A DNA stretch of 64,000 bases. It comes from Photobacterium alginatilyticum. Its GTDB lineage: Bacteria; Pseudomonadota; Gammaproteobacteria; Enterobacterales; Vibrionaceae. Position numbers and translations under genes: made by a program. Positions 9,842 to 18,914 of this stretch are shown in pieces. The notes beneath the pieces were generated by a model that was not told the origin of the DNA, did not search any database, and was given only the letters and a program-made list of their open reading frames with translations. Position 1 is the first letter of the stretch. Each line of letters begins with the position of its first letter. The stretch spans positions 24,811-88,810 of the forward strand of contig NZ_RSEJ01000028.1 of assembly GCF_009910675.1 (NCBI RefSeq), written 5' to 3'.

Positions 9842-10606
9842 CTATTTTTGTAATAAAGCCTGCACCTGCTCGCCGGTACATCCAAAACGGCGCTCACGGT
9901 TCACATACCACGCAACGGCATCTGCCAGGCTTTGCTCGTCAAAATCGGGCCAATGCTGCTCAGTAAAGTACAGCTCGGCATACGCCATCTGCCATAACAT
10001 AAAGTTACTGATGCGACATTCACCGCTCGTACGGATCAACAGATCTACCTCTGGCAAACCTGACGTCGACAAACCTTGTACCAGCATATCCTCGGTAATA
10101 TCTTCCGCCGTCAACCCGTTCTCGGCAACTTGGTTCACCAAGCGCTTTGCCGCCTGCATGATATCCCACTGACCACCGTAGTTGGCCGCGATATTCAGCA
10201 CCATCCCGGTATTGTCAGCAGTCAACAACTCAGCCTCGGCGATTTTTTTCTGCAATCGCTGGCTGAAACGGGTCTTATCACCGATGATCCGTAACCGGAT
10301 ATTGTTTTTGTGCAGACGCTTCACTTCACGACCAAGCACTGTCATGAAGAGCTCCATCAGCAACGACACCTCGTCTTCAGGACGGCGCCAGTTTTCGCTA
10401 CTGAAAGCAAAAAGCGTTACCACCTTGATACCGAGGCGACTTGCCGTCGAGACGGTTTTTCGTACGGCTTCTACGCCGGCCTTATGGCCAAACACTCGAG
10501 CTTTGCCTTTCGCTTTTGCCCAGCGGCCATTGCCATCCATAATAACAGCAATATGCTTTGGCAAATTATCAGCAGAAAGTGCATTTTCGATTGTATGCTC
10601 TGCCAT
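9842..10606 (-). CDS. uppS: Undecaprenyl diphosphate synthase UppS
   Basis: UppS is a cis-prenyltransferase that elongates farnesyl diphosphate with eight isopentenyl units to give the C55 carrier lipid for peptidoglycan and O-antigen. The 254-residue protein has the hallmark AVIMDGNGRWAKAKG with catalytic Asp24, the GHKAG motif, FAFSSENWRRP near 80, and RTSGECRISNFMLWQ near 200. A strong hairpin terminator precedes it, so it may also have its own promoter. Confidence 0.95.
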   Translation of the reverse strand: MAEHTIENALSADNLPKHIAVIMDGNGRWAKAKGKARVFGHKAGVEAVRKTVSTASRLGIKVVTLFAFSSENWRRPEDEVSLLMELFMTVLGREVKRLHKNNIRLRIIGDKTRFSQRLQKKIAEAELLTADNTGMVLNIAANYGGQWDIMQAAKRLVNQVAENGLTAEDITEDMLVQGLSTSGLPEVDLLIRTSGECRISNFMLWQMAYAELYFTEQHWPDFDEQSLADAVAWYVNRERRFGCTGEQVQALLQK

Positions 10607-10614
10607 ACATCTCC

Positions 10615-10651
10615 CTCAAAAAAGAAAAGCGCCGTGCTGCACGCACAGCGC
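10615..10651 (-). terminator. Terminator after frr
   Basis: On the minus strand a 9-bp GC-rich stem (GCGCTGTGC pairing with GCACGGCGC, one G-U) with a 5-base loop is followed by TTTTCTTTTTT. It stands between frr and uppS and should separate the translation genes from the envelope genes, at least partly. Confidence 0.7.
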
Positions 10652-10688
10652 CTCAAGTCTCATCAAGCTAATAAAGGCGCGTCAGGCC

Positions 10689-11246
10689 TTATACTTCCAT
10701 TAGCTCTTTTTCTTTCACTTCCAGCACGGCATCAATGTTCTTAACCGCAGCATCTGTGATTTTCTGGATCTCATCCTGTGCACGACGGTCATCATCTTCA
10801 GAGATTTCTTTCTCTTTCAGCAGTGCTTTAACATCAGCATTGGCATCACGACGGATGTTACGAACGGCAACACGGCCCTGCTCGGCTTCGGCACGCACAA
10901 TCTTAACCAGGTCACGACGACGCTCTTCCGTTAGCGGAGGAAGAGGAACACGGATAACCGTACCCGCAGACATAGGGTTCAGACCCAAGTCAGACATCAT
11001 GATTGCTTTTTCAACTTTCTGCGTCAGCTCTTTATCGAAAACAGTGATTGCCAGTGTACGGGAATCTTCAGCAACAACGTTTGCCAGTTGCTTAAGCGGC
11101 GTGTTGGCACCGTAATATTCTACGTAGATAGTATCAAGCAGGCTTGGGTGAGCACGGCCAGTACGCACTTTTGCCAGTTGGTTTTTCAGCGCTTCAACGC
11201 TTTTGCCCATGCGCTCTTGCGCATCTTGTTTAATTTCATCAATCAC
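10689..11246 (-). CDS. frr: Ribosome recycling factor (GTG start)
   Basis: RRF, with EF-G, splits post-termination ribosomes. I place the start at a GTG that gives a 185-residue product beginning MIDEIKQDAQERM, the same length and N-terminus as E. coli RRF. An AGGG ribosome site lies about 8 bases upstream of it. A longer frame with an ATG nine codons upstream is open but has no homology. Conserved stretches include KVRTGRAHPSLLD, SDLGLNPMSAG, PLPPLTEERRRDL and RRDANADVKALLKEKEISED. It is preceded by pyrH across an 85-bp gap with a GC-rich palindrome. Confidence 0.93.
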   Translation of the reverse strand: MIDEIKQDAQERMGKSVEALKNQLAKVRTGRAHPSLLDTIYVEYYGANTPLKQLANVVAEDSRTLAITVFDKELTQKVEKAIMMSDLGLNPMSAGTVIRVPLPPLTEERRRDLVKIVRAEAEQGRVAVRNIRRDANADVKALLKEKEISEDDDRRAQDEIQKITDAAVKNIDAVLEVKEKELMEV

Positions 11247-11275
11247 GATTAATACCCTTAATGATTCGGTCAAAG

Positions 11276-11295
11276 CGGGAGCGCCGGCGCTCCCG
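11276..11295 (-). other. 20-bp GC palindrome between pyrH and frr
   Basis: A perfect palindrome (CGGGAGCGCC and its complement) lies in the pyrH-frr gap. There is no T-run on either side, so it is unlikely to be an intrinsic terminator. An mRNA stabilising or processing hairpin is possible. Confidence 0.4.
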
Positions 11296-11331
11296 TTCAG
11301 AATGTGTCGACAGAACTTACTCGCTAGAAGC

Positions 11332-12060
11332 TTAGTCGTTCGAAATCAAAGTGCCTTCTTGCTCGCCCATTACCACACGGCGCAGAGAACCTGGCTTGTT
11401 CATGTTAAAGACACGAATTGGCATGCCATGGTCACGAGCAAGTGTAAATGCTGCTAAGTCCATCACTTTCAGTTCTTTATCAAGAACGTCATTGTAACCA
11501 AGCTTATCATAAAGAACAGCTTCTGGGTTTTTAACTGGATCATCTGTGAATACACCGTCAACTTTTGTTGCTTTCAGTACCACGTCGGCTTCGATTTCGA
11601 TACCGCGCAGACAAGCAGCAGAGTCAGTGGTAAAGAACGGGTTACCCGTACCGGCAGAGAATATCACTACACGACCCTGACGCAACTGGCTGATCGCATC
11701 AGCCCAGTTGTAGTTGTCACATACACCATTTAGTGGAATAGCAGACATCACTCGAGCGTTCACATAGGCACGGTGCAACGCATCACGCATCGCCAAGCCA
11801 TTCATCACGGTCGCCAACATACCCATGTGATCGCCCACAACTCGGTTCATACCGGCTTCTGCAAGGCCAGCACCACGGAAGAGATTACCACCACCGATAA
11901 CCAGGCCAACTTGCACACCCAGTTCAATAAGTTCTTTGATTTCCTGAGCCATACGGTCAAGAACTTGCGCGTCAATACCAAAACCTTCGTCGCCCTGCAG
12001 TGCTTCACCGCTGAGTTTCAGCAAAATTCGTTGATAAGTCGGTTTAGGATTTGTGGTCAT
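11332..12060 (-). CDS. pyrH: UMP kinase PyrH
   Basis: PyrH phosphorylates UMP to UDP with ATP. It is a hexameric amino-acid-kinase-fold enzyme activated by GTP and inhibited by UTP in enterobacteria. The 242-residue protein shows RILLKLSGEALQG at the N-terminus, VIGGGNLFRG near 57, the GTGNPFFTTD loop near 140, and the C-terminal MNKPGSLRRV. It follows tsf across a gap that contains a hairpin with a T-run. Confidence 0.96.
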   Translation of the reverse strand: MTTNPKPTYQRILLKLSGEALQGDEGFGIDAQVLDRMAQEIKELIELGVQVGLVIGGGNLFRGAGLAEAGMNRVVGDHMGMLATVMNGLAMRDALHRAYVNARVMSAIPLNGVCDNYNWADAISQLRQGRVVIFSAGTGNPFFTTDSAACLRGIEIEADVVLKATKVDGVFTDDPVKNPEAVLYDKLGYNDVLDKELKVMDLAAFTLARDHGMPIRVFNMNKPGSLRRVVMGEQEGTLISND

Positions 12061-12102
12061 TAGGTTTACCTTCCAGGCTTACAAATAGAGATATGGAGTT
12101 GT

Positions 12103-12132
12103 AAAAAGACCGCAGCCTTGGCTACGGTCTTT
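12103..12132 (-). terminator. Hairpin between tsf and pyrH
   Basis: The minus strand reads AAAGACCG, an inner stem and CGGTCTTT followed by TT. It is a good intrinsic-terminator shape inside the operon and may lower pyrH relative to rpsB-tsf. Confidence 0.6.
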
Positions 12133-12152
12133 AGAGTTCGTTTCAAGAAGGA

Positions 12153-12998
12153 TTAACCCTTCTGAACAGCTGCAACTTCTTCAGCGAAGCTCATTTCTTG
12201 AGCTTTCTCGATACCTTCACCAACTTCGAAACGGATGAAGTTAGAAACAGAAGCGCCTTTTTCTTTCAGCATCTGACCAACAGTCTGAGATGGGTCCATG
12301 ATGAACGCCTGACCAGTTAGAGAAACTTCGCCAGTGAACTTCTTCATACGACCAACAACCATCTTCTCTGCGATTTCAGCTGGCTTGCCAGACTGCATAG
12401 CGATGTCGATCTGAATTTGCTTTTCTTTCTCAACAACGTCAGCTGGTACATCTTCAGGAGTTACGTACTCAGGCTTAGAAGCAGCAACGTGCATTGCAAC
12501 GTGCTTGATTACTTCAGCTTCAGCGTCTGCAGCAACAACAACACCGATACGGTCGCCGTGGCGGTAAGAACCAACTTTAACACCTTCGATGAATTCTACG
12601 CGACGGATAGAGATGTTCTCACCGATCTTAGCAACAAGTGCTGCACGCGTTTCTTCGAATTTAGCCTGTAGAGCAGCAGTGTCTAGCTTCTCAGCAACTG
12701 CAGCGTCTAGAGCTTCGTTAGCGAAAGCCAGGAAGTTTGCATCTTTAGCAACGAAGTCTGTTTCACAGTTAACTTCTAGGATTGCAGCAAGACCTTCAGC
12801 TTCCTTAACTAGGATTGCGCCTTCAGCAGCAACACGGCCAGCTTTTTTAGCAGCCTTAGCAGCACCACTCTTACGCATGTTTTCGATCGCTAGTTCGATG
12901 TCAGCGTTCGCTTCAACAAGCGCTTTTTTACATTCCATCATGCCTGCGCCAGTACGTTCACGCAGTTCTTTAACTAGGGCAGCTGTAACTGTTGCCAT
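12153..12998 (-). CDS. tsf: Elongation factor Ts
   Basis: EF-Ts exchanges GDP for GTP on EF-Tu. The 281-residue protein has the N-terminal UBA-like domain with LRERTGAGMMECKKAL (about 11-26). The core domain contains NCETDFVAKD near 80 with the TDFV motif that contacts EF-Tu. Codon use is strongly biased, as expected for a highly expressed gene. It is co-transcribed with rpsB, with a GC-rich hairpin in between. Confidence 0.96.
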   Translation of the reverse strand: MATVTAALVKELRERTGAGMMECKKALVEANADIELAIENMRKSGAAKAAKKAGRVAAEGAILVKEAEGLAAILEVNCETDFVAKDANFLAFANEALDAAVAEKLDTAALQAKFEETRAALVAKIGENISIRRVEFIEGVKVGSYRHGDRIGVVVAADAEAEVIKHVAMHVAASKPEYVTPEDVPADVVEKEKQIQIDIAMQSGKPAEIAEKMVVGRMKKFTGEVSLTGQAFIMDPSQTVGQMLKEKGASVSNFIRFEVGEGIEKAQEMSFAEEVAAVQKG

Positions 12999-13030
12999 TG
13001 TTATATCCTCAGTTTTGAATACTTGGTATA

Positions 13031-13057
13031 AAAATCAGGGGCCCTATTCGGCCCCTG
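13031..13057 (-). terminator. Attenuator-like hairpin between rpsB and tsf
   Basis: On the minus strand CAGGGGCC pairs with GGCCCCTG around a 6-base loop, followed by ATTTTTA. Partial termination here would allow more S2 than EF-Ts, or processing of the joint transcript. Confidence 0.55.
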
Positions 13058-13111
13058 GTAACCATACTTAGTTTACACAAGGTAACTTAAGATGCTCAAA
13101 GGAGCTGGCTA

Positions 13112-13840
13112 TTACTCAGCTTCTACGAAACCGTCTTGCTCAGCTTGTGCAACGATGTCTTGGTTACGACCTTCAGTTACAGTTTGAGCTACAGCACCAG
13201 TGTAAAGCTGGATAGAACGGATTGCGTCATCGTTACCTGGGATAACGAAGTCAACGCCGTCTGGGTTAGAGTTAGTATCTACTACTGCAAATACTGGGAT
13301 ACCCAGGTTGTTCGCTTCTTTAATAGCGATGTGCTCGTGATCAGCATCGATTACGAACATAGCGTCTGGTAGGCCGCCCATGTTCTTGATACCGCCAAGT
13401 GACTTCTCAAGCTTCTCCATTTCACGAGTACGCATTAGCGCTTCTTTCTTGGTTAGCTTGTCGAAAGTACCGTCAGTAGACTGAACTTCTAGGTCTTTTA
13501 GACGCTTGATTGACTGGCGAACAGTTTTCCAGTTAGTCAGCATACCGCCCAACCAGCGGTTGTTCACGTAGAACTGGTCACAGTTAATCGCAGCTTCTTT
13601 GATTGATTCGCTGGCTGCACGCTTAGTACCAACAAAAAGAACTTTACCCTTGCGAGCAGAAATCTTGTTGATTTCAGCAAGAGCGTCATTGAACATTGGT
13701 ACAGTTTTCTCAAGGTTGATGATATGTACCTTGTTACGAGCACCAAAGATGAATGGCTTCATTTTTGGGTTCCAGTAACGAGTTTGGTGACCGAAGTGAA
13801 CACCAGCCTTAAGCATGTCGCGCATTGATACAGTTGCCAT
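13112..13840 (-). CDS. rpsB: 30S ribosomal protein S2
   Basis: S2 is a late-assembling small-subunit protein. The 242-residue product starts MATVSMRDMLKAGVHFGHQ, the invariant family N-terminus. An upstream in-frame ATG would add 11 non-conserved residues and is rejected. Other marks are FIFGARNKVHIINLEKT near 40 and NNRWLGGMLTNW near 105. In E. coli, S2 represses its own operon through the leader. The 190-base leader here (start inferred near 14031) leaves room for such a structure, but I did not fold it. Confidence 0.96.
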   Translation of the reverse strand: MATVSMRDMLKAGVHFGHQTRYWNPKMKPFIFGARNKVHIINLEKTVPMFNDALAEINKISARKGKVLFVGTKRAASESIKEAAINCDQFYVNNRWLGGMLTNWKTVRQSIKRLKDLEVQSTDGTFDKLTKKEALMRTREMEKLEKSLGGIKNMGGLPDAMFVIDADHEHIAIKEANNLGIPVFAVVDTNSNPDGVDFVIPGNDDAIRSIQLYTGAVAQTVTEGRNQDIVAQAEQDGFVEAE

Positions 13841-14030
13841 TGAATATTCCTCTATGGGGTTAGGCGTCCACATATCCCATTCTACCGACCCATGATTTGC
13901 ATTACTGCAAACCTGCAGCCTCGCGAAAGACTGATGAGCACCCCGGAGAATGTGCCGATATGTGTGAGTGATTAATAAATGTTTAGTGGTAATTTAACCA
14001 GCAGGGTCGAAACACAAGTTAGCTAATTAC

Positions 14031-14068
14031 GGCGCGCTTTATACCATATTTTATCCACCAAAATCTAG
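14031..14068 (-). promoter_or_regulatory. Probable rpsB promoter with GC discriminator
   Basis: On the minus strand TATAAA (14038-14043) is followed at once by GCGCGCC, a GC-rich discriminator typical of ribosomal, stringently controlled promoters. The -35 is weak. The rest of the 324-bp rpsB-map gap holds no gene that I can see. Its right half should hold the map promoter. Confidence 0.5.
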
Positions 14069-14164
14069 CCTAATTATAGTTGAGAGCGTCAAACTTGGTT
14101 TTCATCCAGCGTCCTCACTGTTACCATATATTCAATAGAAAACAGTCAATGTAGAGAAGATTGG

Positions 14165-15040
14165 ATGAGCATCAAGATCAAAACGGCTGATGAAATTGAA
14201 AAAATGCGCGTCGCAGGCCGTTTGGCTGCGGATGTGCTGGAAATGATCGAACCTCACATCAAAGAAGGTGTGACGACAGAAGAACTGAACCAGATCTGTC
14301 ATGATTATGCGTTGGAAAAAGGTGCCTACTCGGCCCCGCTTGATTACCATGGTTTTCCGAAATCTATCTGTACGTCTATCAACCACATCGTTTGCCACGG
14401 CATCCCGGCCAGCCAGGACGAGATCGGCAGCAACGGCCAGGTGAAACCAGCCGTGCTTAAAAACGGCGATATCATCAATGTCGATATCACGGTCATAGTC
14501 CCGAATGACGAAAATGCTGATCTGAGCGTACGCCCGAAAGGCTATCACGGCGACACGTCAAAGATGTTCCTGGTCGGTGATGTCACACCTGCCGATAAAC
14601 GCCTGTGTCGCGTTACCCAGGAAGCCCTTTACGTCGGTATGAAAAAAGTGAAGCCAGGTGCTCGCGTCGGTGATATCGGAACTGCGATTGAAAAGTTCAT
14701 CAAGGACAACAACAAGAAGAATCCTCTAAACAAGTATTCAATTGTTAAAGATTTCTGCGGGCACGGTATCGGCAGTGATTTCCACGAAGAGCCTCAAGTG
14801 GTCCACTACCGCAATGGCGACCGTACGGTGCTGAAAGCGGGCATGTGCTTTACTATCGAACCGATGATCAATGCCGGTAAGTTTGGCTGTACGGTCGATG
14901 GGGCTGATGACTGGACAGTTTATACCGGGGACGGCAAGAAATCGGCTCAGTACGAACACACTATCGTCGTCACGGAGACAGGGTGTGAGGTACTGACCCT
15001 GCGCCAGGAGGAAAGCATTCCTCGTCAAATGCGCAACTAA
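14165..15040 (+). CDS. map: Methionine aminopeptidase, type I
   Basis: Map removes the initiator Met from nascent proteins using two divalent metals. The 291-residue protein has the pita-bread-fold residues in order: VDITVIV with the first metal Asp, DTSKMFLVG with the second, FCGHGIGSDFHEEPQV with the metal His, TIEPMI with Glu, and QYEHTIVVTE with the last Glu. It is longer than E. coli Map (264), mainly through an insertion after IVPNDENAD and a longer C-terminus; similar forms occur in Vibrionaceae. It is divergent from rpsB and followed by a strong terminator. Confidence 0.95.
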   Translation: MSIKIKTADEIEKMRVAGRLAADVLEMIEPHIKEGVTTEELNQICHDYALEKGAYSAPLDYHGFPKSICTSINHIVCHGIPASQDEIGSNGQVKPAVLKNGDIINVDITVIVPNDENADLSVRPKGYHGDTSKMFLVGDVTPADKRLCRVTQEALYVGMKKVKPGARVGDIGTAIEKFIKDNNKKNPLNKYSIVKDFCGHGIGSDFHEEPQVVHYRNGDRTVLKAGMCFTIEPMINAGKFGCTVDGADDWTVYTGDGKKSAQYEHTIVVTETGCEVLTLRQEESIPRQMRN

Positions 15041-15047
15041 TCTTCCT

Positions 15048-15072
15048 AGCCGGCCAATAGGCCGGCTTTTTT
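15048..15072 (+). terminator. Terminator after map
   Basis: Stem AGCCGGCC/GGCCGGCT with an AATA loop and a T6 tract, eight bases after the map stop. Confidence 0.87.
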
Positions 15073-15142
15073 ATACCTTCCTATTTATTCCTGTACAGTT
15101 ATAGTAATACCCATACCAATTCACAACATGGCACGGAATGCG

Positions 15143-17764
15143 ATGACAGATACTTTCTCAGCCTCAGAGCAGCTCTCCCCCGAACCTCTCTCACAAGAAG
15201 CCCTGCGCAGTGAACTGGAACAGTTTACCGAACAGCAAAAGCAGCAATTTGCCAACCGCACACCGGTCACCGAACTGGTCGAAACCCGTGCGGGTTTTAT
15301 CGATACCCTGCTACAGCGCTTGTGGCAGCACTTCGGTCTCGATAAACACAGCGAACTGGCACTGATCGCCGTGGGCGGCTATGGCCGCGGCGAACTCCAC
15401 CCGCTTTCCGACGTGGATATCTTGCTGCTCAGCGACCAGCCGCTGGATGAGCCGACCGGCAAAACGGTCAGTGAGTTTCTCACCTTTCTGTGGGATCTGA
15501 AGCTCGAGGTCGGCCACAGTGTCCGCACCCTTGACGACTGCCTCGAGATTGGCCTTGAAGATCTGACCGTGGCGACCAATCTGCAGGAATCGCGCCTGCT
15601 ATGCGGCAACCCCGATACGTTCCAGTGCCTGGAAGAACAAGTCAACTCTGGGAAGTTCTGGCCCAGCGAGAAGTTTTACCAGGCCAAGCTGGAGGAACAA
15701 AAGGTTCGCCATGCCCGCTACCACGATACGACCTATAACCTCGAGCCGGACATCAAGTCCAGCCCCGGCGGGCTGCGTGATATCCACACCCTGAGCTGGG
15801 TCGCCCGACGCCATTTTGGTGCCACCAGCCTGCTGGAAATGAGCCGTTTTGGTTTCCTGACCGATGCCGAGTATCGCGAACTGGTCGAATGCCAGGACTC
15901 GCTGTGGCGTATTCGCTTCGCCCTGCACAGCGAGCTCCGTCGTTACGACAACCGCCTGACTTTCGAACACCAGGCCTCGGTAGCCGAAAAACTCGGCTAT
16001 ACCGGCGAGGGCAACCGCCCGGTCGAAATGATGATGAAAGAGTTCTATCGCACCCTGCGCCGGGTCTCCGAACTCAACAAAATGTTATTACAGCTCTTTG
16101 ATCAGGCTATTCTCAACAAAGGGCAAGTCACCGAGGCCGTCCCGCTGGACGATGACTTTCAGTTACGCGGCCACCTTATCGAAGCAACCAAACCGGCTTT
16201 GTTCCAGGCTCGTCCCGAAACTATCCTTGATATGTGTCTGCATGTCGCAAGAAATTCTGAAATCGAGGGCATTGCCGCGCCCACTCTGCGCCAGCTCCGA
16301 ACAGCCCGTCGCCGTCTAAACCGCTTTCTGGTTGATATCCCCGAAGCCCGGGAGAAATTCATGGAGCTGGTCCGCGAGCCCAATGCCCTGCAGCGGGCAT
16401 TCCGCCTGATGCACCGACACGGGGTATTATCGGCCTACCTCCCCCAGTGGAGCCAAATCGTCGGTCAGATGCAGTTTGATCTGTTCCATGTCTATACCGT
16501 CGACGAGCACAGTGTCCGGCTGCTCAAGAATCTCAACAAGTTCAGCGATCCGGACAACCGCCAGCGCCATCCGATCTGTTGCGAGGTCTACCCGCGGATC
16601 GCCAAGAAAGAAATTCTGATCCTGGCGGCTATCTTCCATGATATCGCCAAGGGACGCGGCGGCGACCACTCTGAGCTGGGCGGTGTCGATGCGTATGAGT
16701 TCTGTATCCAGCACGGCCTTTCCCGCCCCGAGGCCAATTTGGTCAAGTGGCTGGTCAACAAACACCTGCTGATGTCCGTCACGGCCCAGCGACGGGACAT
16801 TTACGATCCGGAGGTGGTTACCGATTTCGCTATGCAGGTGCGGGATGAAGAGCGGCTTGATTACCTGATCTGCCTCACCGTCGCTGATATCTGCGCCACC
16901 AACCAGGAGCTGTGGAATAGCTGGAAACGCACCCTGCTGGCCGAACTCTATTACTCGACACAAAAAGCCCTGCGCCGTGGGCTGGAAAACCCGCCGGATG
17001 TCCGCGAGCGGATCCGCCATAACCAGCAGATGGCCTCGGCTATTCTGCGCAGCCACGGTTTTACCCCGCGTGAGATCGAGGTCTTGTGGCAGCGCTTCAA
17101 GGCCGACTACTTCCTACGCCATACCCATAAACAGATAGCCTGGCACGCCGAGGCAATCCTCAAACATGAAGATCATGACAAGCCATTGATCTTGCTGAGC
17201 AAAAAAGCCACCCGTGGCGGTACCGAGGTGTTTGTCTACAGCAAAGACAAGGCCAAGCTGTTTGCGATTGTCGTCTCGGAGCTGGACAAGAAGAACCTCA
17301 GCGTCCACGACGCCCAGATCATGAACAGCAAAGATGGCTATGCGCTGGATACCTTTATGGTGCTCGATCCGACCGGCAAGGCGCTAAGCGAGAACCGCCA
17401 TAATACCGTTCGCCGGGCACTGGTGAGCGCCTTGACCCATATGAAGTCGGAGCGCAAGAAGAAACGGGCCCCGCGTAAATTGCTTCATTTCAATGTCAAA
17501 ACCAAAGTCGACTTCCTGCCGACCAAAACCGGCAAAAAAACCATGATGGAGCTGGTTGCTCTGGACATGCCGGGGCTGCTTGCCCGTGTCGGCTCGGTCT
17601 TTGCCCGGCAGAAAGTCAGCTTGCAGGCTGCAAAAATCACCACCATCGGCGAGAGGGCCGAGGACTTTTTTATCCTAGTCAACGAAGACGGCGCCCAGCT
17701 GACCGAAGAGCAACAGCAGCAGCTGAAAGAAGCCCTTGTCGCCCGCCTCGATGCGGCAAAATAA
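15143..17764 (+). CDS. glnD: Bifunctional uridylyltransferase/uridylyl-removing enzyme GlnD
   Basis: GlnD senses glutamine and adds UMP to, or removes it from, PII proteins, controlling glutamine synthetase and NtrBC. Domains in order are: nucleotidyltransferase (about 60-200, GGYGRGELHPLSDVDILLL with the G-x-D-x-D catalytic motif), a linker helical region, an HD hydrolase domain (about 460-600, with IFHDIAKGRGGDHSE), and two C-terminal ACT domains (about 690-873) that sense glutamine. I chose the second of two in-frame ATGs because GGA stands 5 bases before it. An ATG 15 bases upstream (15128) lacks a ribosome site. Length is 873 residues, near the usual 870-890. dapD, next to glnD in E. coli, is elsewhere in this window. 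Confidence 0.93.
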   Translation: MTDTFSASEQLSPEPLSQEALRSELEQFTEQQKQQFANRTPVTELVETRAGFIDTLLQRLWQHFGLDKHSELALIAVGGYGRGELHPLSDVDILLLSDQPLDEPTGKTVSEFLTFLWDLKLEVGHSVRTLDDCLEIGLEDLTVATNLQESRLLCGNPDTFQCLEEQVNSGKFWPSEKFYQAKLEEQKVRHARYHDTTYNLEPDIKSSPGGLRDIHTLSWVARRHFGATSLLEMSRFGFLTDAEYRELVECQDSLWRIRFALHSELRRYDNRLTFEHQASVAEKLGYTGEGNRPVEMMMKEFYRTLRRVSELNKMLLQLFDQAILNKGQVTEAVPLDDDFQLRGHLIEATKPALFQARPETILDMCLHVARNSEIEGIAAPTLRQLRTARRRLNRFLVDIPEAREKFMELVREPNALQRAFRLMHRHGVLSAYLPQWSQIVGQMQFDLFHVYTVDEHSVRLLKNLNKFSDPDNRQRHPICCEVYPRIAKKEILILAAIFHDIAKGRGGDHSELGGVDAYEFCIQHGLSRPEANLVKWLVNKHLLMSVTAQRRDIYDPEVVTDFAMQVRDEERLDYLICLTVADICATNQELWNSWKRTLLAELYYSTQKALRRGLENPPDVRERIRHNQQMASAILRSHGFTPREIEVLWQRFKADYFLRHTHKQIAWHAEAILKHEDHDKPLILLSKKATRGGTEVFVYSKDKAKLFAIVVSELDKKNLSVHDAQIMNSKDGYALDTFMVLDPTGKALSENRHNTVRRALVSALTHMKSERKKKRAPRKLLHFNVKTKVDFLPTKTGKKTMMELVALDMPGLLARVGSVFARQKVSLQAAKITTIGERAEDFFILVNEDGAQLTEEQQQQLKEALVARLDAAK

Positions 17765-17780
17765 GCGATAATACCATCCT

Positions 17781-17811
17781 CCCCCGAGCCACTGACCAAG
17801 TGGCTCGGGGG
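17781..17811 (+). terminator. Strong hairpin after glnD, no T-run
   Basis: A 13-bp perfect stem (CCCCCGAGCCACT and its complement) surrounds a short loop 17 bases after the glnD stop. No T-run follows on either strand, so it may be an mRNA 3' stabiliser or a pause site rather than a classical terminator. Confidence 0.5.
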
Positions 17812-17908
17812 AATCTCGATCTCGCCCACACATTAAGTGCTACATCAAGACGCTGCCGTCTGTAGTTGCTACATTGATACCGAAGCAGTCCATCAGAATG
17901 AGGCCCCT

Positions 17909-18289
17909 ATGTACCCAAACCTCACCAGTATCGGTATCGAGAATCCGGAAACCATCGAGCGTTACAGCCTGCGCCAAGAAGCGACTAACGACATTCTTAA
18001 AGTGTACTTCGCCAAACAGAAAGGCGAACTCTTTGCCAAAAGCGTCAAGTTCAAGTTCCCGCGCCAGCGCAAGTCCGTGGTCGTGAATAGCGGTAACCGG
18101 GAATATAAAGAAATTACTGAAATCAACCGTAACCTGACTTTTGTTATTGATGAGCTTGATCAACTCACCAAGCGAAAGCATACGGATGTGGATGTTAAGA
18201 AGAAAATACTGAAAGATTTACGTCATCTTGAACAGGTCGTTACCCACAAGATCGCCGAAATCGAAGCTGATCTGGAAAAATTAAAATAA
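17909..18289 (+). CDS. yaeH: UPF0325/DUF3461 family protein YaeH
   Basis: This small conserved protein of unknown function occurs near glnD and dapD in enterics and vibrios. The 126-residue product matches E. coli YaeH from start (MYPNLTSIGIENPETIERYS) to end (EIEADLEKL), including NDILKVYFAKQKGE and KFKFPRQRKSV. The chosen ATG gives the family N-terminus. An upstream in-frame ATG would add 24 unrelated residues. It is charged, with no signal peptide or membrane segment, so it is probably cytoplasmic. Confidence 0.88.
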   Translation: MYPNLTSIGIENPETIERYSLRQEATNDILKVYFAKQKGELFAKSVKFKFPRQRKSVVVNSGNREYKEITEINRNLTFVIDELDQLTKRKHTDVDVKKKILKDLRHLEQVVTHKIAEIEADLEKLK

Positions 18290-18298
18290 CCCGAAGCT

Positions 18299-18324
18299 GC
18301 ACTCCTGATGGTGTTCAGGAGTGC
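18299..18324. terminator. Hairpin between convergent yaeH and yqcA
   Basis: A 10-bp perfect stem (GCACTCCTGA and its complement) lies 10 bases after the yaeH stop. It has no good T-run on the plus side and a T-rich stretch several bases downstream on the minus side. It probably serves both converging genes. Confidence 0.5.
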
Positions 18325-18343
18325 CACAAAAGAAAGATAACTA

Positions 18344-18802
18344 TCATTCAGTGATTCGCTGGACGAACTGCGTCAGCCAGGGTATCGCAACCTCAAGGGC
18401 ATCAAAGTTAACGCAGGCATCAATATCCAGCCGCTCATTGACAGACTTGGCCTGAAGCTGAGCCAGCAACTCATCAAACTGTCGCCCGGCACCGCAATAG
18501 CGCTCCTCGCCGTAGCTCGAGTCCCCCATCGAAATAACGCCGTATGCCAGCCCCGGCAGCAGCGGAAACTGCTCATTAAGGGCTAGATAGAGCGGCAACA
18601 GGTTGTCCGGTATTTCACCCTGCCCGGTCGTAGAGGTGATCACCAAGGCCACATCATTCTGATACTCCAGAAAGTCCTCGATCTGCGGATCAAGAAACAA
18701 CTGGGCAGCATGTCCCTTGGCGATTAACTGCCCGACAACTTCCTGCGCGACATCCTCTGCGCCTCCGTACACCGATCCAACAAAAACACCTACTTTTGCC
18801 AT
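18344..18802 (-). CDS. yqcA: Flavodoxin-like protein YqcA
   Basis: A short-chain flavodoxin with an FMN-binding fold, related to MioC; partner proteins are not firmly established. The 152-residue product begins MAKVGVFVGSVYGGAEDVA, where the phosphate loop lies, then TSTTGQGEIPDNLLP near 58 and MGDSSYGEERYCGAG near 95 for the isoalloxazine loops. I chose the ATG that puts the flavodoxin fold at the N-terminus. Two upstream ATGs would add 12 or 7 residues. The order yqcC-truC-yqcA is the same as in E. coli. Confidence 0.85.
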   Translation of the reverse strand: MAKVGVFVGSVYGGAEDVAQEVVGQLIAKGHAAQLFLDPQIEDFLEYQNDVALVITSTTGQGEIPDNLLPLYLALNEQFPLLPGLAYGVISMGDSSYGEERYCGAGRQFDELLAQLQAKSVNERLDIDACVNFDALEVAIPWLTQFVQRITE

Positions 18803-18914
18803 CGCTTCCTGCCTCGCTGCCATTTGCACTTCATTCAACTAATGTGGCTGTTTGACTGGCCAGATGCAAATAAATCGTGCTCGTTCCGCGAGTTAACCCA
18901 TCAAATGCCAGTCG

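Noticed and set aside
17837..17908. Longer YaeH start
   Set aside because: The extra 24 residues are unlike the family; the internal ATG gives the conserved N-terminus.
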